From assembly GCA_030248215.1 (NCBI GenBank), contig JASANG010004043.1, positions 124,001 to 188,000 of the forward strand: a DNA stretch of 64,000 bases, read 5' to 3'. The translations under genes were made by a program, and so were the position numbers. Below are positions 13,501 to 26,452 of the stretch, piece by piece (position 1 is the stretch's first letter; each line of letters opens with the position of its first letter). The notes beneath the pieces were generated by a model, which saw nothing but the letters and a program-made list of their open reading frames with translations, searched no databases and was not told where the DNA came from. This DNA comes from Enoplolaimus lenunculus (lineage: Eukaryota; Nematoda; Enoplea; Enoplida; Thoracostomopsidae).

Positions 13501-16500
13501 GGAATACTTTTTGTTTTTGAAATTGAATTAGAACAGACTAAACCATTTTTAGGTAATATTTAACACTTGCTGTCTTGACATCAATTCATGTTTCATCGAA
13601 CTCAAAGTTAAATATTACTAAAATTCGCATGCGGTTAGCTATTGGCTACATAAGATTCGATTTAGTCAAAGTCAACATGTCAACATTCGGAATCGGTTAA
13701 ATCGAGGGTTTAATGCGGATTTTGCAAGATTGATGAAAACGAAATCGTGCACAATTCGCTTAAGCCACGTTTTTAACAAGTTTACTAAAAAGTAAAATAA
13801 TAATGCGGTGCTGAAATTTATTTTAAATTCTCGTTCCTGTTCCGGCAAAAAGCTCAATTCCTATTCCTTTTCCCACGTGTTTTTAGTTCAAGATGTAACC
13901 CTTCAATACGCGATTGAAAATTTGGGCTTTTGCTTGAATGAAATCTACAAAATACAAAACCTAACAGTTTTATTTGCAAAACCCCTTAACCAAACACAGC
14001 AACATAAGTCACAAACACGCCAGACTGCATGAACAATATATTGACCTTACGTAAGAAACCAATGACACTACAACAAACATATGACATATGACCTCAAAAA
14101 CCAGAAAATTTGCAATAAACCTATCTTGGTTGCCTACAATCTTACATATACTCATGTGCTGAAATACACTTACGCTTTATCACCACCACAAGATACCTTA
14201 CAGATGCAATGCTAACAAAAACATTAACAAATATTACGTATATGTCTGCAAAAAATAAAAAAATTAGCACCTTGTACACTTTTGGCCAATTTTAGTACAT
14301 GTATTCTGAGCCTAAGCCTGTGAAGGTAAGTGTATAAGAACCAAAAATATATAAAGTCACACTTAAGGCCAGGTTTGACCGCAGCAACCGTTTCGCGTTA
14401 AAAATACTGAAACAGCAGTCCACGATAGTGTGTACCGCAACGCAGTGGTAGATGCAGAAACTTCTGAAAGGGACTTGCAACACATTGTGAAAGAAACCTC
14501 ACGAACGAGTCGAACTCGAAACCCAGCGTAATTTCTTACGGCATAACAGTAAAACTGAATCAAGTCTATATAATTTGTTGAATGGGGTCGCCGGCCGTCC
14601 TGTTCTGCAGCTCTGCATCCGTTCCGGCGTTCACGTAACTGTACATAAAACAACACATAAACAAATGTCATACAAAAACCAAAACACTAGTCAAAAAAGA
14701 TACCAAACAGCGCCCAGCCAAAATTTTAAACAAAAGTTCAAACTCTGACCCAAAAATCTACAAATTACAATTTTGTATTAAAGTCATAACCATACATAAC
14801 AAACATATCAGATGTATGCCAAAATATTAAAAAAGCATTTCTTTTAAAAAGTTCACCAAACAGAGCAAAAAAGTTTGAATAAGTTCCAATGATTCCAAAA
14901 AAGCGAATCACAACAATTTTAACGTGCTGCCACGCAGCAGCGCATAGCAATTTTCAGTGAGGGAGGACACGTTTGTGCTTCGAAAATTTTAGTCTATTTT
15001 TTAGACATCTGAGATTTTCTAACTGCGCCTGTACCATTGAATGCTTCAAAAACTGATATGTTTCGAAAACTTTAAACTCGGTAGTACCATGACCAATGAT
15101 CGGCGCGTGAAGCCATATGTATATACACACACCAACATTTTAAGCTCCGAACTGTCCACTTGTCAAAAGCAGCTTTATGGTAGTCGAAGTCACTATTGTA
15201 AATATGCAATGGGTTATACCAGATGCCGGAATCAGATACGTATATCGGTTCTTGCCGGATTTTAAACAGGAACCGGGCATCCGGTCGCACACTGACCACA
15301 AGTTCGAGATTGTGTTTAACCACTTTAAAACAAAAAGTTGCTGCAAAAATTATTCAAACTCACGCACCGAACCAACTTACGGCAAAAGACATTTCGCCTA
15401 ACCATTATTTAACGAGACCGCCATCTTATATATTATAACGGTACATACGTATATTTAAGCCGCATACCAAATACGCTTAGGCTCTTCCCACCCCCGAACG
15501 AAAAACACACAAGCCAGTCGTGACATCCTCATAAAAAATTAACATCAAAATGCGCCAAGACATAGTAGAAATATACATAAACTGACACTGCTAACATAAA
15601 CTTTCAAACAAAAGTGTTAAAACACTGATTCTACAAAATAATGGCAATTGGTAATAATACCAGAGTGAAACCGGTTATTTATTAACCGGAAATAGCATCT
15701 AAAAATTTGTGCATTGGTTGAAATTGTAATTTTTACATTGAACTTTTCATTTTTATTGCAGCGTATTAAAACTTGAACTCTTAACTTACCAAGAATTGCA
15801 ATCTCAGCAAGATGTTAAATATGCTCTCTTCTAAAAAACAATTTGTGAAATTCAGTACCATCAGCATCAATATCCGGTCACCCAATTTCTTTTACATCAT
15901 AACTCAAAAGTTACGTTAAGGCTGAGCCTTGGGTAAACGCTTAGGTTTAGTCATTGTAAGCCTTTTTCTAACCCTAAGCCAGACACTCAACATAAATGTA
16001 TAGGGAATCTTACTCGAGCCGTCATCATCAATGAATGGAGTTAACCCGATCAAACATATCTTAATTCTTAAGTTATATAAATTTCCATCCCACTTTCATT
16101 ATTTCAACCATATCGAGGATGTCTACATAAAATTTGTACAATACCTACCTACTGTGTAAAAAACCACCTGCTCATGAAATTAGCAAAATAGAAAACAAAC
16201 CCTACATGATATATTCATAAGAACAAAAATCACACTTCACGGCGCAATACCAAAACAAAGCATCACGCTAGTAACTAACTGATTTTGAATTTCGACTCCG
16301 TCACTATAACACTGTAAAAGCTACTTTATATTACATTTTTCAATAATTTATAGTCGAAAACAAATTCAAATTTTCTTCGAACCTAACTAAAAATCCAATG
16401 GCATATTACTTGAAACTGCTATTATATCGTAATAATAACAAAAATCTACATATTTCGCTAGAACAGAAATTGAAAACTCGAAACGTATCTATCGAGCCAG

Positions 16501-19500
16501 TTTAGTAAAACATCAGGAATGCGACTAAAATTCCTACAATTAATACGGCGGAGATTTCGACGCGCTGAGTTCAACGGTGCCATTTTTAGCGCCGCAAGGT
16601 CCCCGGTGCAATATGATCGTTTAATTTTTAACTTTTTATTATATAAAACATGGTGGAAACAACAGTCAAATTTGTGTCAGGAATAAAGCTGTTTAAGCTT
16701 ATCTTTTACGAACATGTGAATAATTGATACTTCCTGTTCCAATATGTGCATATTTGTACTATAATTTCGAGGGCCATAATTTCTGAAGCGTTGTTTATGC
16801 AGCCAGAAAAATGGTACCGTTGAATTCAGCTCGTCGAGATCTATAGGATGGACCACTTTTTATCAAAGTCCTAATGGGGTTCTGATTCCGTACCTCTGCC
16901 ATTAGTACTACAATTACACATTTATGCCAACAGTATATCCCAAATAAATTGCAAAGCTGCTATGGCAAAGCCAACTGGCAAAGGAATTACGTAAGTCTAA
17001 AATATGCCACAACACATTTACAGGCCACTTAAAAGAATAAATTCAAAATAATATTGTCTTCAAATTAGGTACGAAAAAATTTTGGCTGACATGCCCGTAG
17101 TGCTAAGCTATCACTAGTCAGTAAAAACCATACCAACCCTCAGTATTAGTCAAACTCGATTCTAGTCGTGAATAAGAGTTATGTACGTTCAGAACGCAAT
17201 TGTGATTACACTTTTTTCAACCCGTGGCTGCATATAGACGAGCTTGAAGATTAAAAGTACTCTTACCTCGTCTTGGATCGGTTGCTGTTCTCCATTCATA
17301 ATTAATTGCTTCAACGCTTTAAGTCGATTCAACTTTTCTCGCATTGCTGCTAGTTCTTCATCTTTTTGGGCAACCAACAATTTTTGGGACTCAGCTACAA
17401 AATTAACAAATTTGCGGCATTATGCGACTTCCGCAAACACAAAATTGGACTACTTTAGATATCGACTGACGGAACACGAAAAACAATAATTGTTCCGTTT
17501 TAACACATAAATTGCAAAATCTCCACAGAAATAAGCTCACATGTGGTACAGTCATCGAGTATGTTTATGTCTCCAGCGTTGCTTTGCGCACTTTGGATTT
17601 GGCCAAGATCAATCTACAAGATACAAAAAAGACTAATTAAACAGTGACAGCAGTATTGGTTTTTGCCACTATATCGCTTTTCAAGCCTAAGTAGGTCTTT
17701 AACACAACGCCAGAACTCGGAATCTTAACAAGTAGATTAAGTTATAGACAAATAATACAAAGTACACAATAAAGCCTCAATTTCTAATTTGGTCATCGAC
17801 TTCTAAATTTACTTACTTTAATTTAGCTTCGTTTAAAAAAAACTGAAAAAATATAAAAATCACATTTAAATGTCACTGAAATTTATTCTCGGAACCCTCA
17901 CAGAAAAAAATTAAAAATGGACATCACAAACCTGGTACAAAAAACCTACCGAAGTTGTTCTACAAGCGCTCCTATGACATCTGTCCAAAAATTATCTTCA
18001 AAATTAGACCTCATACACTCTACCAATGCGTAGCGAGCAGTTGAAATTTACTAACCTGTTTTTGTTCCATAACCAATGCTTTTAACTGGTCTCGTTTCCG
18101 AGTCAACTCCAAAAGCTCGCGTTCATCTGTTGGCAAGTATTCCTTTTCTGGCTAAAACCAAACATCACCCAATATAACCGTTACATGAATCAGTTATAGA
18201 CTGTGACGTAAAAACCGTTAATACATATCGTAATCACATAGTGATATTTTGTCCCTATGTACTATTTTCTGCAAGTTGGATACTCTTGTCTATTTGTTTT
18301 CATCCGCTGTTAATCTAATCAACTTCACTCGACCACCTTTCCAAAACCTTGTTCACTGATTACTCCAAGGGTGTAACCGAATATCGAGCACCAGCTCAGG
18401 TATAAAACAGATGACCGACTCCGGTGTTCAACAGTTCCAGATAGTCATCGCTGACAAGTACAACATAACTTCACGTTGAATATTTTTGTTGAAATATAGA
18501 CTAAATATCTAGCTCCGACACTAATCGAGATCCATTTTTAGGTATACAGCCGCTCTCTGTCTCGTCCATGGCCTACCTGTTGTGCCAAGATGCGCTGTTG
18601 TTGCACGGCAGCTCGAAGCGTATCACGTTTTTGCCTTAATGTGTCAAGCTCTTGATCCAACTCTGGGCGATCATATTCCTGAAACCGAGATCTTAACATT
18701 AAAAATAAAACCTGCCGCTCCTAAACATCTTTAAATATATAACTCGTATCATTTCAAAACCAAACTACTGTAAGTCACTAGTTATCCAATTTCATAAAAG
18801 GTAATTACTTAAAAAGGTTATTAGCTCAGAAATATTTAAACAATCAAAACCCAACATGAAACGTAACGAAAAATAAAAAAATCGGAAAATAGCATTCATA
18901 ACCTTACAGAAAAACAATATTCGAGGTAGGGATGTGCCGATTAATTGGAACCGACATAGGTAGTAACGGCACATTTCACGAGTATCGGCATCGGCACTGC
19001 AAAAAATTGCTGATTCTTTGCCGATACTACTCTATTTGATTTTACGTACGGATATGTCAAACAGCGAAACATTTCCAAAACAATTGGGTTCTTCAATCAA
19101 CGTTTTACATAAGTTTCGGGGCTTTAATTTCATTCAGAGTCGGTCAATAAAGATTTGGGATAGCCAGATAATTCGATGTTGCCAGAAACCTGTACTATTA
19201 TTGAGCTAATGATTCTGACTATGCATCGTCAATTTTCTGACTTTCGTCAAAACCTGGCTGAAGTCAGAGGTCGACCAAAGTTGTGTTTTCACCACCCAAC
19301 TAACTTAAGCACAAAAATTATCCAAAAAATTACATACAGTTTCACCCTAATGTGGATCAGAATCAAACAAACCAATTTCAGCACAAAAATTATCCGAAAA
19401 ATCACATACCGTTTCACCCTTATGCGGATCAGAATCATTTCTTTTAGCAACCATCTCTAAATCTGGTGTTATATTATCGACGTCAGTTGCACGAGCCACG

Positions 19501-22179
19501 TTTGCACCACTTGGCCCCATTTGATTAACTTCAGATTCTCCATTTGACAATCTCTAAAACACTTGTTCAAAGTACGTCTGGGTTAAACTAACATAAGTAT
19601 CGCACTACGGCTGAAGAGTTTTTACCATAGCAAAGCGAGCTATGAAAAGTATAAATTTTCATAATTCACGCAAAAATAATACTTAAAAACCCGCTAAAAT
19701 GGTGTTCTGATGTCTTGTGTTCGGAACTTGAAGAAAATAATACAATTCCAAGAAACCAAAACAGCATACAACATGAGTAATAGCGAGAATAATATCCACT
19801 CTGGAAATTTTTTGGAAACAACAACAAGCAGAATTAAAAGACTTTAGAAAAATTTTCCACGTCCTAGAGGTAAAAAACTTCCTGCACATGAAATTATACC
19901 AACTTGAACTAAAACTTTGGCTACGCCCCGGGATGAAACCGTGTAAATCTTACGTCAATTCGAGACAGTATCATTTCCAGTTCTGCTTCTTGCGTCGCAA
20001 AATCGTTTCTTGTCGCTTCCAGCTTAGTGACCATATTTCTTGACGCCTGATACCAACAAAAATATTTAATATTCTGAGGGAAAGTATAATACGTAATAAT
20101 TATATTGTTGCTTAAAATAAAGATATACCCATATATTATGTAGAACAAATCCGTCGATAATTTCAAAATTTGCTAACGCTGCTGTTTAACGTATTGCTTC
20201 CTTGTGCTTTTTAGAATATTTCAAAGCTACAATACCTCAAGCTCGCTGAATTTTCCAAGTCGATCCAGCATTCCATCTACGTGTGTTTTCATTGTGCGGA
20301 CGCGCTCAAGCCGTTCCTGTACAGCTGCTTTTTCTGGCTGAAACAAGAATAATATCTAGACCATTTGGTGCATCCTCACAGTGCAATAGTTACAACGCTA
20401 GCTCACTGAATTTGTAACCGTTAGGCGGACGGGAAATCTTTAGCGAGCGAAGCGGTCATCTTCAGCTGCAAAATTATTGTTTAAAATTAAAACAAAAATC
20501 CCCGTTATCCGCACCCAATCTTTCGTACAACATGTAAACGTGCTGTACACGCAAATAGATAACATGACAAACTGGAAAATTAAGGTTTAAAAAAGCCAGG
20601 CCGGAAAAATCTCGATTTTTTGCGGCTGATGAGGGAAAATTGCGTTTAGGGAGACTTCACCCCGCTGAGTGAGATCCGCCACTCCGCCAGTATTATCAGC
20701 TATAAGGTATCAAAAAGTCACAATTGGCCAAAAGTTTATCAATTTCACGTTGAGTATCGGTGTCGACCTTGGCGCTGCAAAAAATTGTCGATTCTTTGCC
20801 GATACTTTTTGAACATATAAGTCAGTTGGAATGCTATCAGTTTCATTTCTGGGCACAAATCAGTGTGTGGTCAGGAAAACTGTTACCTCTTGCGTTTGTG
20901 TTTGAACAAATTAATTGAAATGAACCGTTCTCATAAAATTCTAATCGTGTATGTCGGTTAGGGTTTAAACCTTCATATACTGATGTAATGTTGTGTCCTA
21001 TCTGTTTATTAAGCATGGTTTACTCCAGCTGGAATCGGCATCGGCATCGGCAAAATTTCAAAATAAAGATCGGCATCGGTATCGGCATCGGCAAAAATTT
21101 TGGTATCGGCATATCCCTAACTTCAACCCAGCTTTTGGCGCCAAATTCACGGGAAAAACTACAAAAATTCAATTTTGCCATTGAATAACGTTCATTCGAA
21201 ACGTGAATCGGCACAAAATCCAGCTTGCCTTTCAGCGATGCATCGTTCACAATAAAAAATTCATTTTACCACCGAAAACACTATTAGGTAGGGTTAACAG
21301 AACAAGTGTCAATTTTCAAAATTGTCACGCGTAAACCCTAGCCTAACACGTGCCACAGCCCTATTCTAATACGTGTCACGGAACATTTTGTAATACGCAT
21401 TACGGTAGGGTTAACACAATTTTTTATTACGGTAGGGTTAACGCATGGCAATTTTAAAACTTGACTCGTGTTAACCCTACCTTATAGTGTTTTTGATGAC
21501 AAAATGAAATTTCTTATAGTGAACAACGCATAGCTGACGGCTATAACAGTAGTAAAAGCATATTCCTTTCATAACCGTAAGATTCTAAGTCTATAATTAA
21601 GCCTAATGCCAAAACAGAGCATTTACACTGCTGGTGGGGGGCAGGGTGCGACCGGCTATTCACCGCAACCAGATATAGAATGTAAACATAAACACAGATT
21701 AAAGTAAATGAATCGTGCGAAACTATATATTTACTAAATTTAAATTAACCTTTGCTTAGATTTTTTATTCTATTTTAGTTTTTAAAATATTAACAGCTTT
21801 GCTTGTCCGTAAAGGTAATCGCAATAAGATGATATATATATGTTCACTTGCCAAAAGCAGTTTTATGGTACGTATTCGAAACCACAACCGTAAACATTTG
21901 GTATTTATACGGGATACCGGAACCGGATATCGGTTTTTGCCGGATATTAACCCGCAACCCAATATCCGATCGCACCCTGGTGGCGAGGCGACCGAAATGG
22001 CCGTTAATAAACATACAACTAACCAACTGTCCTGGCGAGCAAACAGCCTCAGGAAGCATTCGATCCAAACGATCTGAAGTAGGCGAATCCATCAAGGTTT
22101 CCTCGTGTTGCTCAATAGCATTATCGCCGTCACAACCTGGCACCGCTTCATTCTGTACGTTTTCCGTTTCACCACGCAT
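3669..22179 (-). CDS. PCM1-like centriolar-satellite coiled-coil protein (partial model)
   Basis: Coding exons, in order: 22179-22024, 20337-20236, 20046-19954, 19553-19410, 18678-18577, 18151-18056, 17613-17541, 17394-17267, 12618-12213, an uncertain part, 9345-9190, 8651-8233, 7646-7186, 6804-6621, 5857-5588, 5278-5100, 4622-3669. Every junction listed is GT-AG and phases match, except across the uncertain part. The ATG at 22179 directly follows an in-frame TAA. The N-terminal half has repeated ~30-residue coiled-coil blocks, for example ELDTLRQKRDTLRAAV, ELLELTRKRDQLKALV and LNRLKALKQL. Next come a Ser/Gly/Glu-rich linker, a Gln-rich coil around LMSLLACQQQVQAQQHEL, and a Pro/Gln/Ser/Asn-rich tail. 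This order resembles PCM1, the scaffold of centriolar satellites that helps deliver centrosome and cilium proteins. The conserved PCM1 C-terminal domain is not found; the last exon reads to a stop at 3669. Another large coiled-coil protein is possible. Confidence 0.55.
5950..6320. repeat. Small dispersed repeat with TTCCTG-rich ends, in PCM1-like intron
   Basis: Both ends carry runs of the type cctgttcctattcctgttcc, and the left part has a perfect hairpin with arms ggttcctgcatcc and ggatgcaggaacc around 6023-6050. Layout and composition match the other short elements with TTCCGG-rich termini in this window. Boundaries are approximate and no target duplication was established. Confidence 0.5.
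9673..9740 (-). CDS. Candidate extra exon of the PCM1-like gene
   Basis: The minus strand is open here and reads ...RCESNIALQMLEL before a GTTTGT donor at 9672. An AG at 9742-9741 would accept the phase left by the exon ending at 12213. The outgoing phase (0) does not match the favoured acceptor of the next exon at 9345 (phase 2), though an alternative AG inside that exon (about 9335) would fit. The upstream polypyrimidine tract is weak, so this is only a candidate. Confidence 0.3.
10194..10564 (+). mobile_element. 5'-truncated LINE (non-LTR retrotransposon), 3' end with (CAA)n tail
   Basis: The plus strand encodes the extreme C-terminus of a non-LTR retrotransposon polyprotein, ending in TGA at 10482-10484. 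Visible hallmarks are RGRSILAQLRYEGHCPILGS, a zinc-finger-like CVACG...DCP spacing, PTRLKHL, and DLWERPTQVYKLL just before the stop. This layout is typical of the Jockey/I-type superclade. The stop is followed by about 25 bases and then a (CAA)n tail at 10511-10564. Everything upstream, including the reverse transcriptase core, is absent, as is usual for 5'-truncated insertions. It lies in an intron of the PCM1-like gene, in antisense. Confidence 0.75.
10511..10564 (+). repeat. (CAA)18 microsatellite
   Basis: A perfect CAA trinucleotide run. It forms the 3' tail of the LINE fragment; some LINE clades end in such simple repeats instead of poly(A). Confidence 0.9.
11083..11615. repeat. Pair of diverged direct repeats, ~110-165 bp
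   Basis: Two similar blocks, 11083-11195 and about 11450-11615, lie in the same direction. Each has an attaccca...cacgtgatt start, an acaggtgatt or actggtgatt box, a ctgctcctt...gcagga box, and ends in ctatctact. About 255 bases lie between them, with no recognisable coding content. This could be two tandem insertions of one short element, or one element with direct terminal repeats. Confidence 0.45.
13242..13325 (-). CDS. Candidate extra exon of the PCM1-like gene
   Basis: An 84-base open block sits between a GGTAG acceptor and a CAG/GTAAAA donor, with phase 0 at both ends. That matches the phase of the flanking exons (17267 and 12618), so including or skipping it would keep the frame. It reads NNDEMRLEKFITILRG and then WLNRLMQ, helix-friendly like the rest of the protein. 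I cannot exclude chance. Confidence 0.35.
18926..19035. mobile_element. hAT-like non-autonomous element end
   Basis: The sequence taggGATGTGCCGAT at 18928 is a typical hAT terminal motif. It is followed by alternating tatcggcatcggc words ending near tttgccgatac. The inner part closely matches 20756-20815, so these are copies of one family. It lies in an intron of the PCM1-like gene. Confidence 0.55.
20740..21121. mobile_element. hAT-like non-autonomous element, same family
   Basis: The segment opens with a tatcggtgtcgacc...tttgccgatac block and ends in repeated ggcatcggtatcggc words that run into atcggcatatccctaa, the inverted counterpart of the terminus at 18928. About 380 bp; the left terminal motif is degenerate. 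Intronic in the PCM1-like gene. Confidence 0.55.
21225..21540. mobile_element. MITE with ~70-bp terminal inverted repeats
   Basis: The left arm, about 21230-21300 (gatgcatcgttcaca...aacactattaggtagggttaac), is mirrored at about 21466-21533 (gttaaccctaccttatagtg...gtgaacaacgcat). The interior repeats the words ggtagggttaac and acgtgtcac. It has no coding potential and lies in the first intron of the PCM1-like gene. Confidence 0.65.
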
Positions 22180-22315
22180 TTAGCTACCCGAGAATGCACT
22201 CAGATTTAAAATACGTATGTAATCAAATAAAAGTTTAAAATTTACCGAATTTTATTAAGAAAACCTTTTTTCCAAACTGTGTGAAATGTAAGTTATGATA
22301 AAATAGAAAGTTCAG

Positions 22316-22910
22316 TTATTGAGCGAAGCTTAGAGTTTCGCGAAGCGTTTTTGTTCTGTACTTGGGGGTTGAAAGATGGATGTCCGTCTACCCGTCCGCC
22401 AGAAAACAATCTCAGCAACCACTGAACCGATTTTGATAAACTTTTTGTTAGAAAGCCAATTATACTGGGGTGTTAACCAAGCACTGGGGTTTTATAATTT
22501 TAAGCCATTTATGAGCTACAGACTAAATTGCATAACTAGTTAAGCCTAATTTAGGACTTTTTACATTATTTCACTAATTATTAGGGTTACAGGCAGTCTA
22601 ATTTCAGCTGTAAACGGCTTTTGGGTGCGAGGAATTTGAATTAATTGTTTATTACAAACCTTCAAAACCGATAATTTGCATATTAGCTAAATTGATAAGC
22701 GTAAATTACGACTGTTCAAATTATTTCACTAATTATTAGGGTTACTGAAGGGTTTTTGGGTGCGAGGAATCTGAATAAATTGTTTACAAACCTCCAAATC
22801 TGATATATACATGATTAATTAGCTAATAATTCATTTGCATATTAGCTTAATTGCTTTAGTGTGTTCGAGCTTCGCTCAATACATGTAGTCCCACTACCAC
22901 TGGTTGTATA
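22316..22910. mobile_element. Non-autonomous DNA transposon, copy 1
   Basis: The element starts with ttattgagcgaagct and ends with agcttcgctcaat followed by catgtagtcccactac. Near its left end is the block accgattttgataaactttttgtta next to gatgtccgtctacccgtccg, a layout common in invertebrate DNA transposons. Inner boxes (ttgggtgcgaggaat; tatttcactaattatt) are repeated within it. A second copy lies inverted at 25835-26452. No transposase was seen. Confidence 0.7.
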
Positions 22911-24120
22911 TATAAGCGCTATGATGCGTCTAAAGTTTGCCCAACATAAGAAATAAAGGCGAATTATATGAGCGCGTATTCGGTAAATTATACGTAAATA
23001 ACTACAATCGTTACTAATTGAAATATGATACAAGTATCTAAATTAAATTCAAAATCACGTATACTATACCTATGATACGTATATTAAACACCTGCCTCCC
23101 CCGAAAACAAATCTTTGGCCAGCCAGCGGTTACAATTAATTTATATACCTACATGGCTATTTTTGTAGGATCTGACCAGGACTACCAAGCTTCAAAAAAC
23201 CCCATTACAACGAAAAGACCCCAAACCAAAAACACAATGCCAGTACCACCGGTCCAAAAGTTAAACCGGGTTAATCCAAAGCAAACCAAAAACAAACCTC
23301 AAATGTCCCACAAATAACGTTAGCCCGCACTCATTGTATAAACAACTGAGAGTCAAACAGCATAGTACCGCTACAACAGCAACAACACTGCATCTGTTTG
23401 ATTTTGAAAACAGTCAGACAGACAATGAAGTCCTTGTGATATATGACCCTCATATTAAAACATTATAGGTATATACATATATATATTATTATATATAATA
23501 AATATATTATATATATGTACAAACTTACCCTCAATCACAGCTGTGGCAATATTGTAGTTTCGCCGGCTCAGCGCTTATTATACTGGCTTTAAGGCCACCA
23601 AAATTGAAAAAACAAAAATTAAGGTAAACACTCAGTGGAATCCAAGCATAAAACGGCCGTTGTACAGAACAGGACAGTTACCCTAGTATAATCATACTCC
23701 TAAGCTTATGTGTAAGTAAAAGCCAAGGTGCAACCGGATATCCGACTCCCGCTTCGGCAAAAAATCGATATTCGTTTCCGGTAATTTAACTTGCCGGATA
23801 TTATTTTTAAAAAACTTCAAAAAATTTATACCATCGTTCGTATTTATGCAAGACCATCAAAATGATTGACTTACTTTAACATATTTTTCTCTCACACATG
23901 TAATGTAAATGTTTGCATGTGACCGTGTACGTTCACAATCCATTGGGTTACGTATAATAACGCTGGAAAACCAAATATAGATGACGAGTGTTATTCTGTG
24001 AGCGTAATAGAATATATCAGCATATTTCTATCATTCCTAAGGCTAAGCCTAAACTTCGGCGTAAAAATAGGTTGATACCTAGGCCTAAACCTAAGCGAAA
24101 GCAATAGCCTTCATTTGAGC

Positions 24121-24440
24121 CAGGGATGGGCTGAGACCGGCCATGAAATGTCTCGGTCTCGGTCAACTTTTGGTCACCGAAAAAATATTTTCAAAATAAA
24201 TTATTTGTAATGCGTTTATCGTAGTTTTTTTGTGTCTTCATAGTTTTTTGCGTGTTTTCAAAATATCTGCTAATAATTATTGCGTAACTATGAAAATTCA
24301 TAGATTCATGGTGAAATTTTCTTCATCAGGCAGTATTCCAGCATTTGCTGAATCCTTGATTTCTAGTATCAATTCCAAACCACCGAGACTCAAAAAACCG
24401 AGACCTGCCAAATACCGGGACTTGCCGAGACTGAGACTTA
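24121..24440. mobile_element. hAT-like fragment (GAGACC-rich ends)
   Basis: The left end, cagggatgggctgagacc at about 24122, is a hAT-type terminus followed by ctcggtctcggtc. The right part, 24382-24432, has matching inverted words (ccgagactc, accgagacctgcc). The right terminus is lost or merged with an adjoining TTCCGG-type fragment at 24460-24530. Confidence 0.45.
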
Positions 24441-25834
24441 TTAGACTTGAATTTATTATTATCCGGCTCCGGCCGGATATTACATTACCGGCTCCGGCTA
24501 CAACTCCGTCAGTTTTTGGTATCCGGTCGAACACTGGTATAACCCTATACCCAAGCCTATGCATAAAATAGACTAAAGCTGAATCTTACTCTTTTGCAGT
24601 TCGCTAAAAAACAGTCCGCCTCTGATGTTTGCATGGGTCATTAAGGGAAAATATAGGCGATAGGTACTGCACCAGAACATGAATGGAATGCGAGGCGAAC
24701 CCACATTTTTTGTGTGCTTTGGAAACATTTGCGAATACAGGGAAGAAGTATCTCGACTCCACCCCCATGCCGTGCTGAAAATTTTGCGATGCTATGCGAA
24801 TGGTTTGAAACTTACATTGTTTTCTGGCCAAATGGGTAAAAATATGGCGAGGCTACAAGAATAATTAAAAAATCGCGCCTTCGGGACAGTTATTGAATTT
24901 CACATAGCGAAACAATTTCCTAAAAACGCGGTTTAAAACTGTAAAATTTCGGAGTAAAACTTCATAAAGCTCCCATAGGTTTCTAATTAACTTGCAAACT
25001 TACTGTTTTTCAGACGAGTAACATTATTTTAAATAAATAAAATGGTGGTGACTCAAATCCCCTTCTGGTAGTGGAGGCAGGGTGGCAACAAACGTTCGGA
25101 TTCGGATTCGGCAAAAACTTGTGGTTCGGATTCGGGTGTGAAACCCCGAATCTAAAAGTGTTCAGCAATATGTTTTTCAGTTTTAAAGAATAAAAAATTT
25201 TAAATTATCTTGTTATATGAATAAAAATTTTTTGTTTCAGGTCACAAATCTTAAAACTGAGGTCGGGCACAAAATATATCAATGTTTAAAAGTTATGCGG
25301 CTGGCACTGCAGTGATATTCTGAAACAAATTATAGATATAACTGAAATTTGAAACATGCGAGATTGGGATTTGGATTAGGATTCGGATTCGGCAAATTAG
25401 CAATCAAGAGTGAAAAGATGGTAGGCAAAACATGACACTCAGTGGGAGTGGAAAAAATATGGCAGAACGGTAAATATGGGACACCGGCGCCGACAACAAG
25501 TATAGCGCCACCCTAGCCCATAACCTAACACGAGGGAAAGTGTACAAGAGTCGTTTTGTTCAAATATCATCATGTATTGCGTAGCGGCCTATAAAACTTC
25601 CGAGCCACAATCCTAACGAACTTTTACAAAATTAAAGTGCAAATCGTGTGAAACAATACTCAAATTGGGCTATGATGTCTTTAAGAAATCACACATCAAG
25701 TTGGTGTTTACTTCGGCACAACTTAACAACAGACAACGCGACTTTCCTACTATGGTGTATAATTAAGTTTGAAACCACATAAAGCAGCCTAAAACTCTGT
25801 TGTCATGTCCTCAATGTACCAGTCGTAGTGGGGC

Positions 25835-26452
25835 TACATGCATTGAGCGAAGCTCGCCTCGAACACACGTAAGCAGTTAAGCTAATATGCAAATTAGTTA
25901 TTAGCTAACTTCATTTATTGGCTTTGGAGGTTGGTAAACAATTTATTCAGATTCCTCGCACCCAAAACCCATTATTGTTGAAATAAGATTGTTTGAATCC
26001 CTAATAATTAGTGAAATATTGCAAAAAGGCCAATTTTGGCTTATCAATTATGCTTATATCCAAATAATCTATTACCTAACTACTCAATTATCGGTTTTGG
26101 AGGTTTGTAAACAGTCTATGCAGATTTCGTACACCCAAAAACCCTTTAATGCTGAAATTATATTGCTTCTAACTGTAAATAGTGAAATAATGTAGAAAGT
26201 CCTAATTTAGGCTTAATTAATTATGCAAATTAGCCTGTAGCTAATAAACGGCCTAAAATTTCAAGTCCACAATGCGAGGTTAACGCCCCAGTATAATTGG
26301 CTTTCAAACAAAAAAGTTTATCAAAATCGGTTCATCCGTTCCTGAGATTCTTTTCGGACGGACAGACGGACGGACATACACCTTTCGACCCCAGAGGACA
26401 AAACATAAAACGCTTCGCGAAACTCCGAGATTCGCTCAATAAATCAGGTCTT
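25835..26452. mobile_element. Non-autonomous DNA transposon, copy 2 (inverted)
   Basis: This is the reverse-complement counterpart of 22316-22910. It begins gtagtggggctacatgcattgagcgaagct-like and ends with ttcgcgaaactccgagattcgctcaat, after the inverted caaaatcggttcatccgttcc and cggacggacagacgg boxes. Two copies in opposite orientation about 3 kb apart could pair. No coding capacity was seen. Confidence 0.7.

Noticed and set aside
14540-14638. 99-base block with a good acceptor and a GTAAGA donor, phase 0 at both ends
   Set aside because: It fits the PCM1-like gene by phase, but its product (QFYCYA end, Arg/Gly-rich start) is unlike the neighbouring exons, so it was not listed as an exon.
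18926-21121. One large hAT element that captured three PCM1-like exons between its inverted ends
   Set aside because: The inner block near tttgccgatac occurs at both 18985 and 20756 in the same direction, which fits two separate short copies better than one 2.2-kb element.
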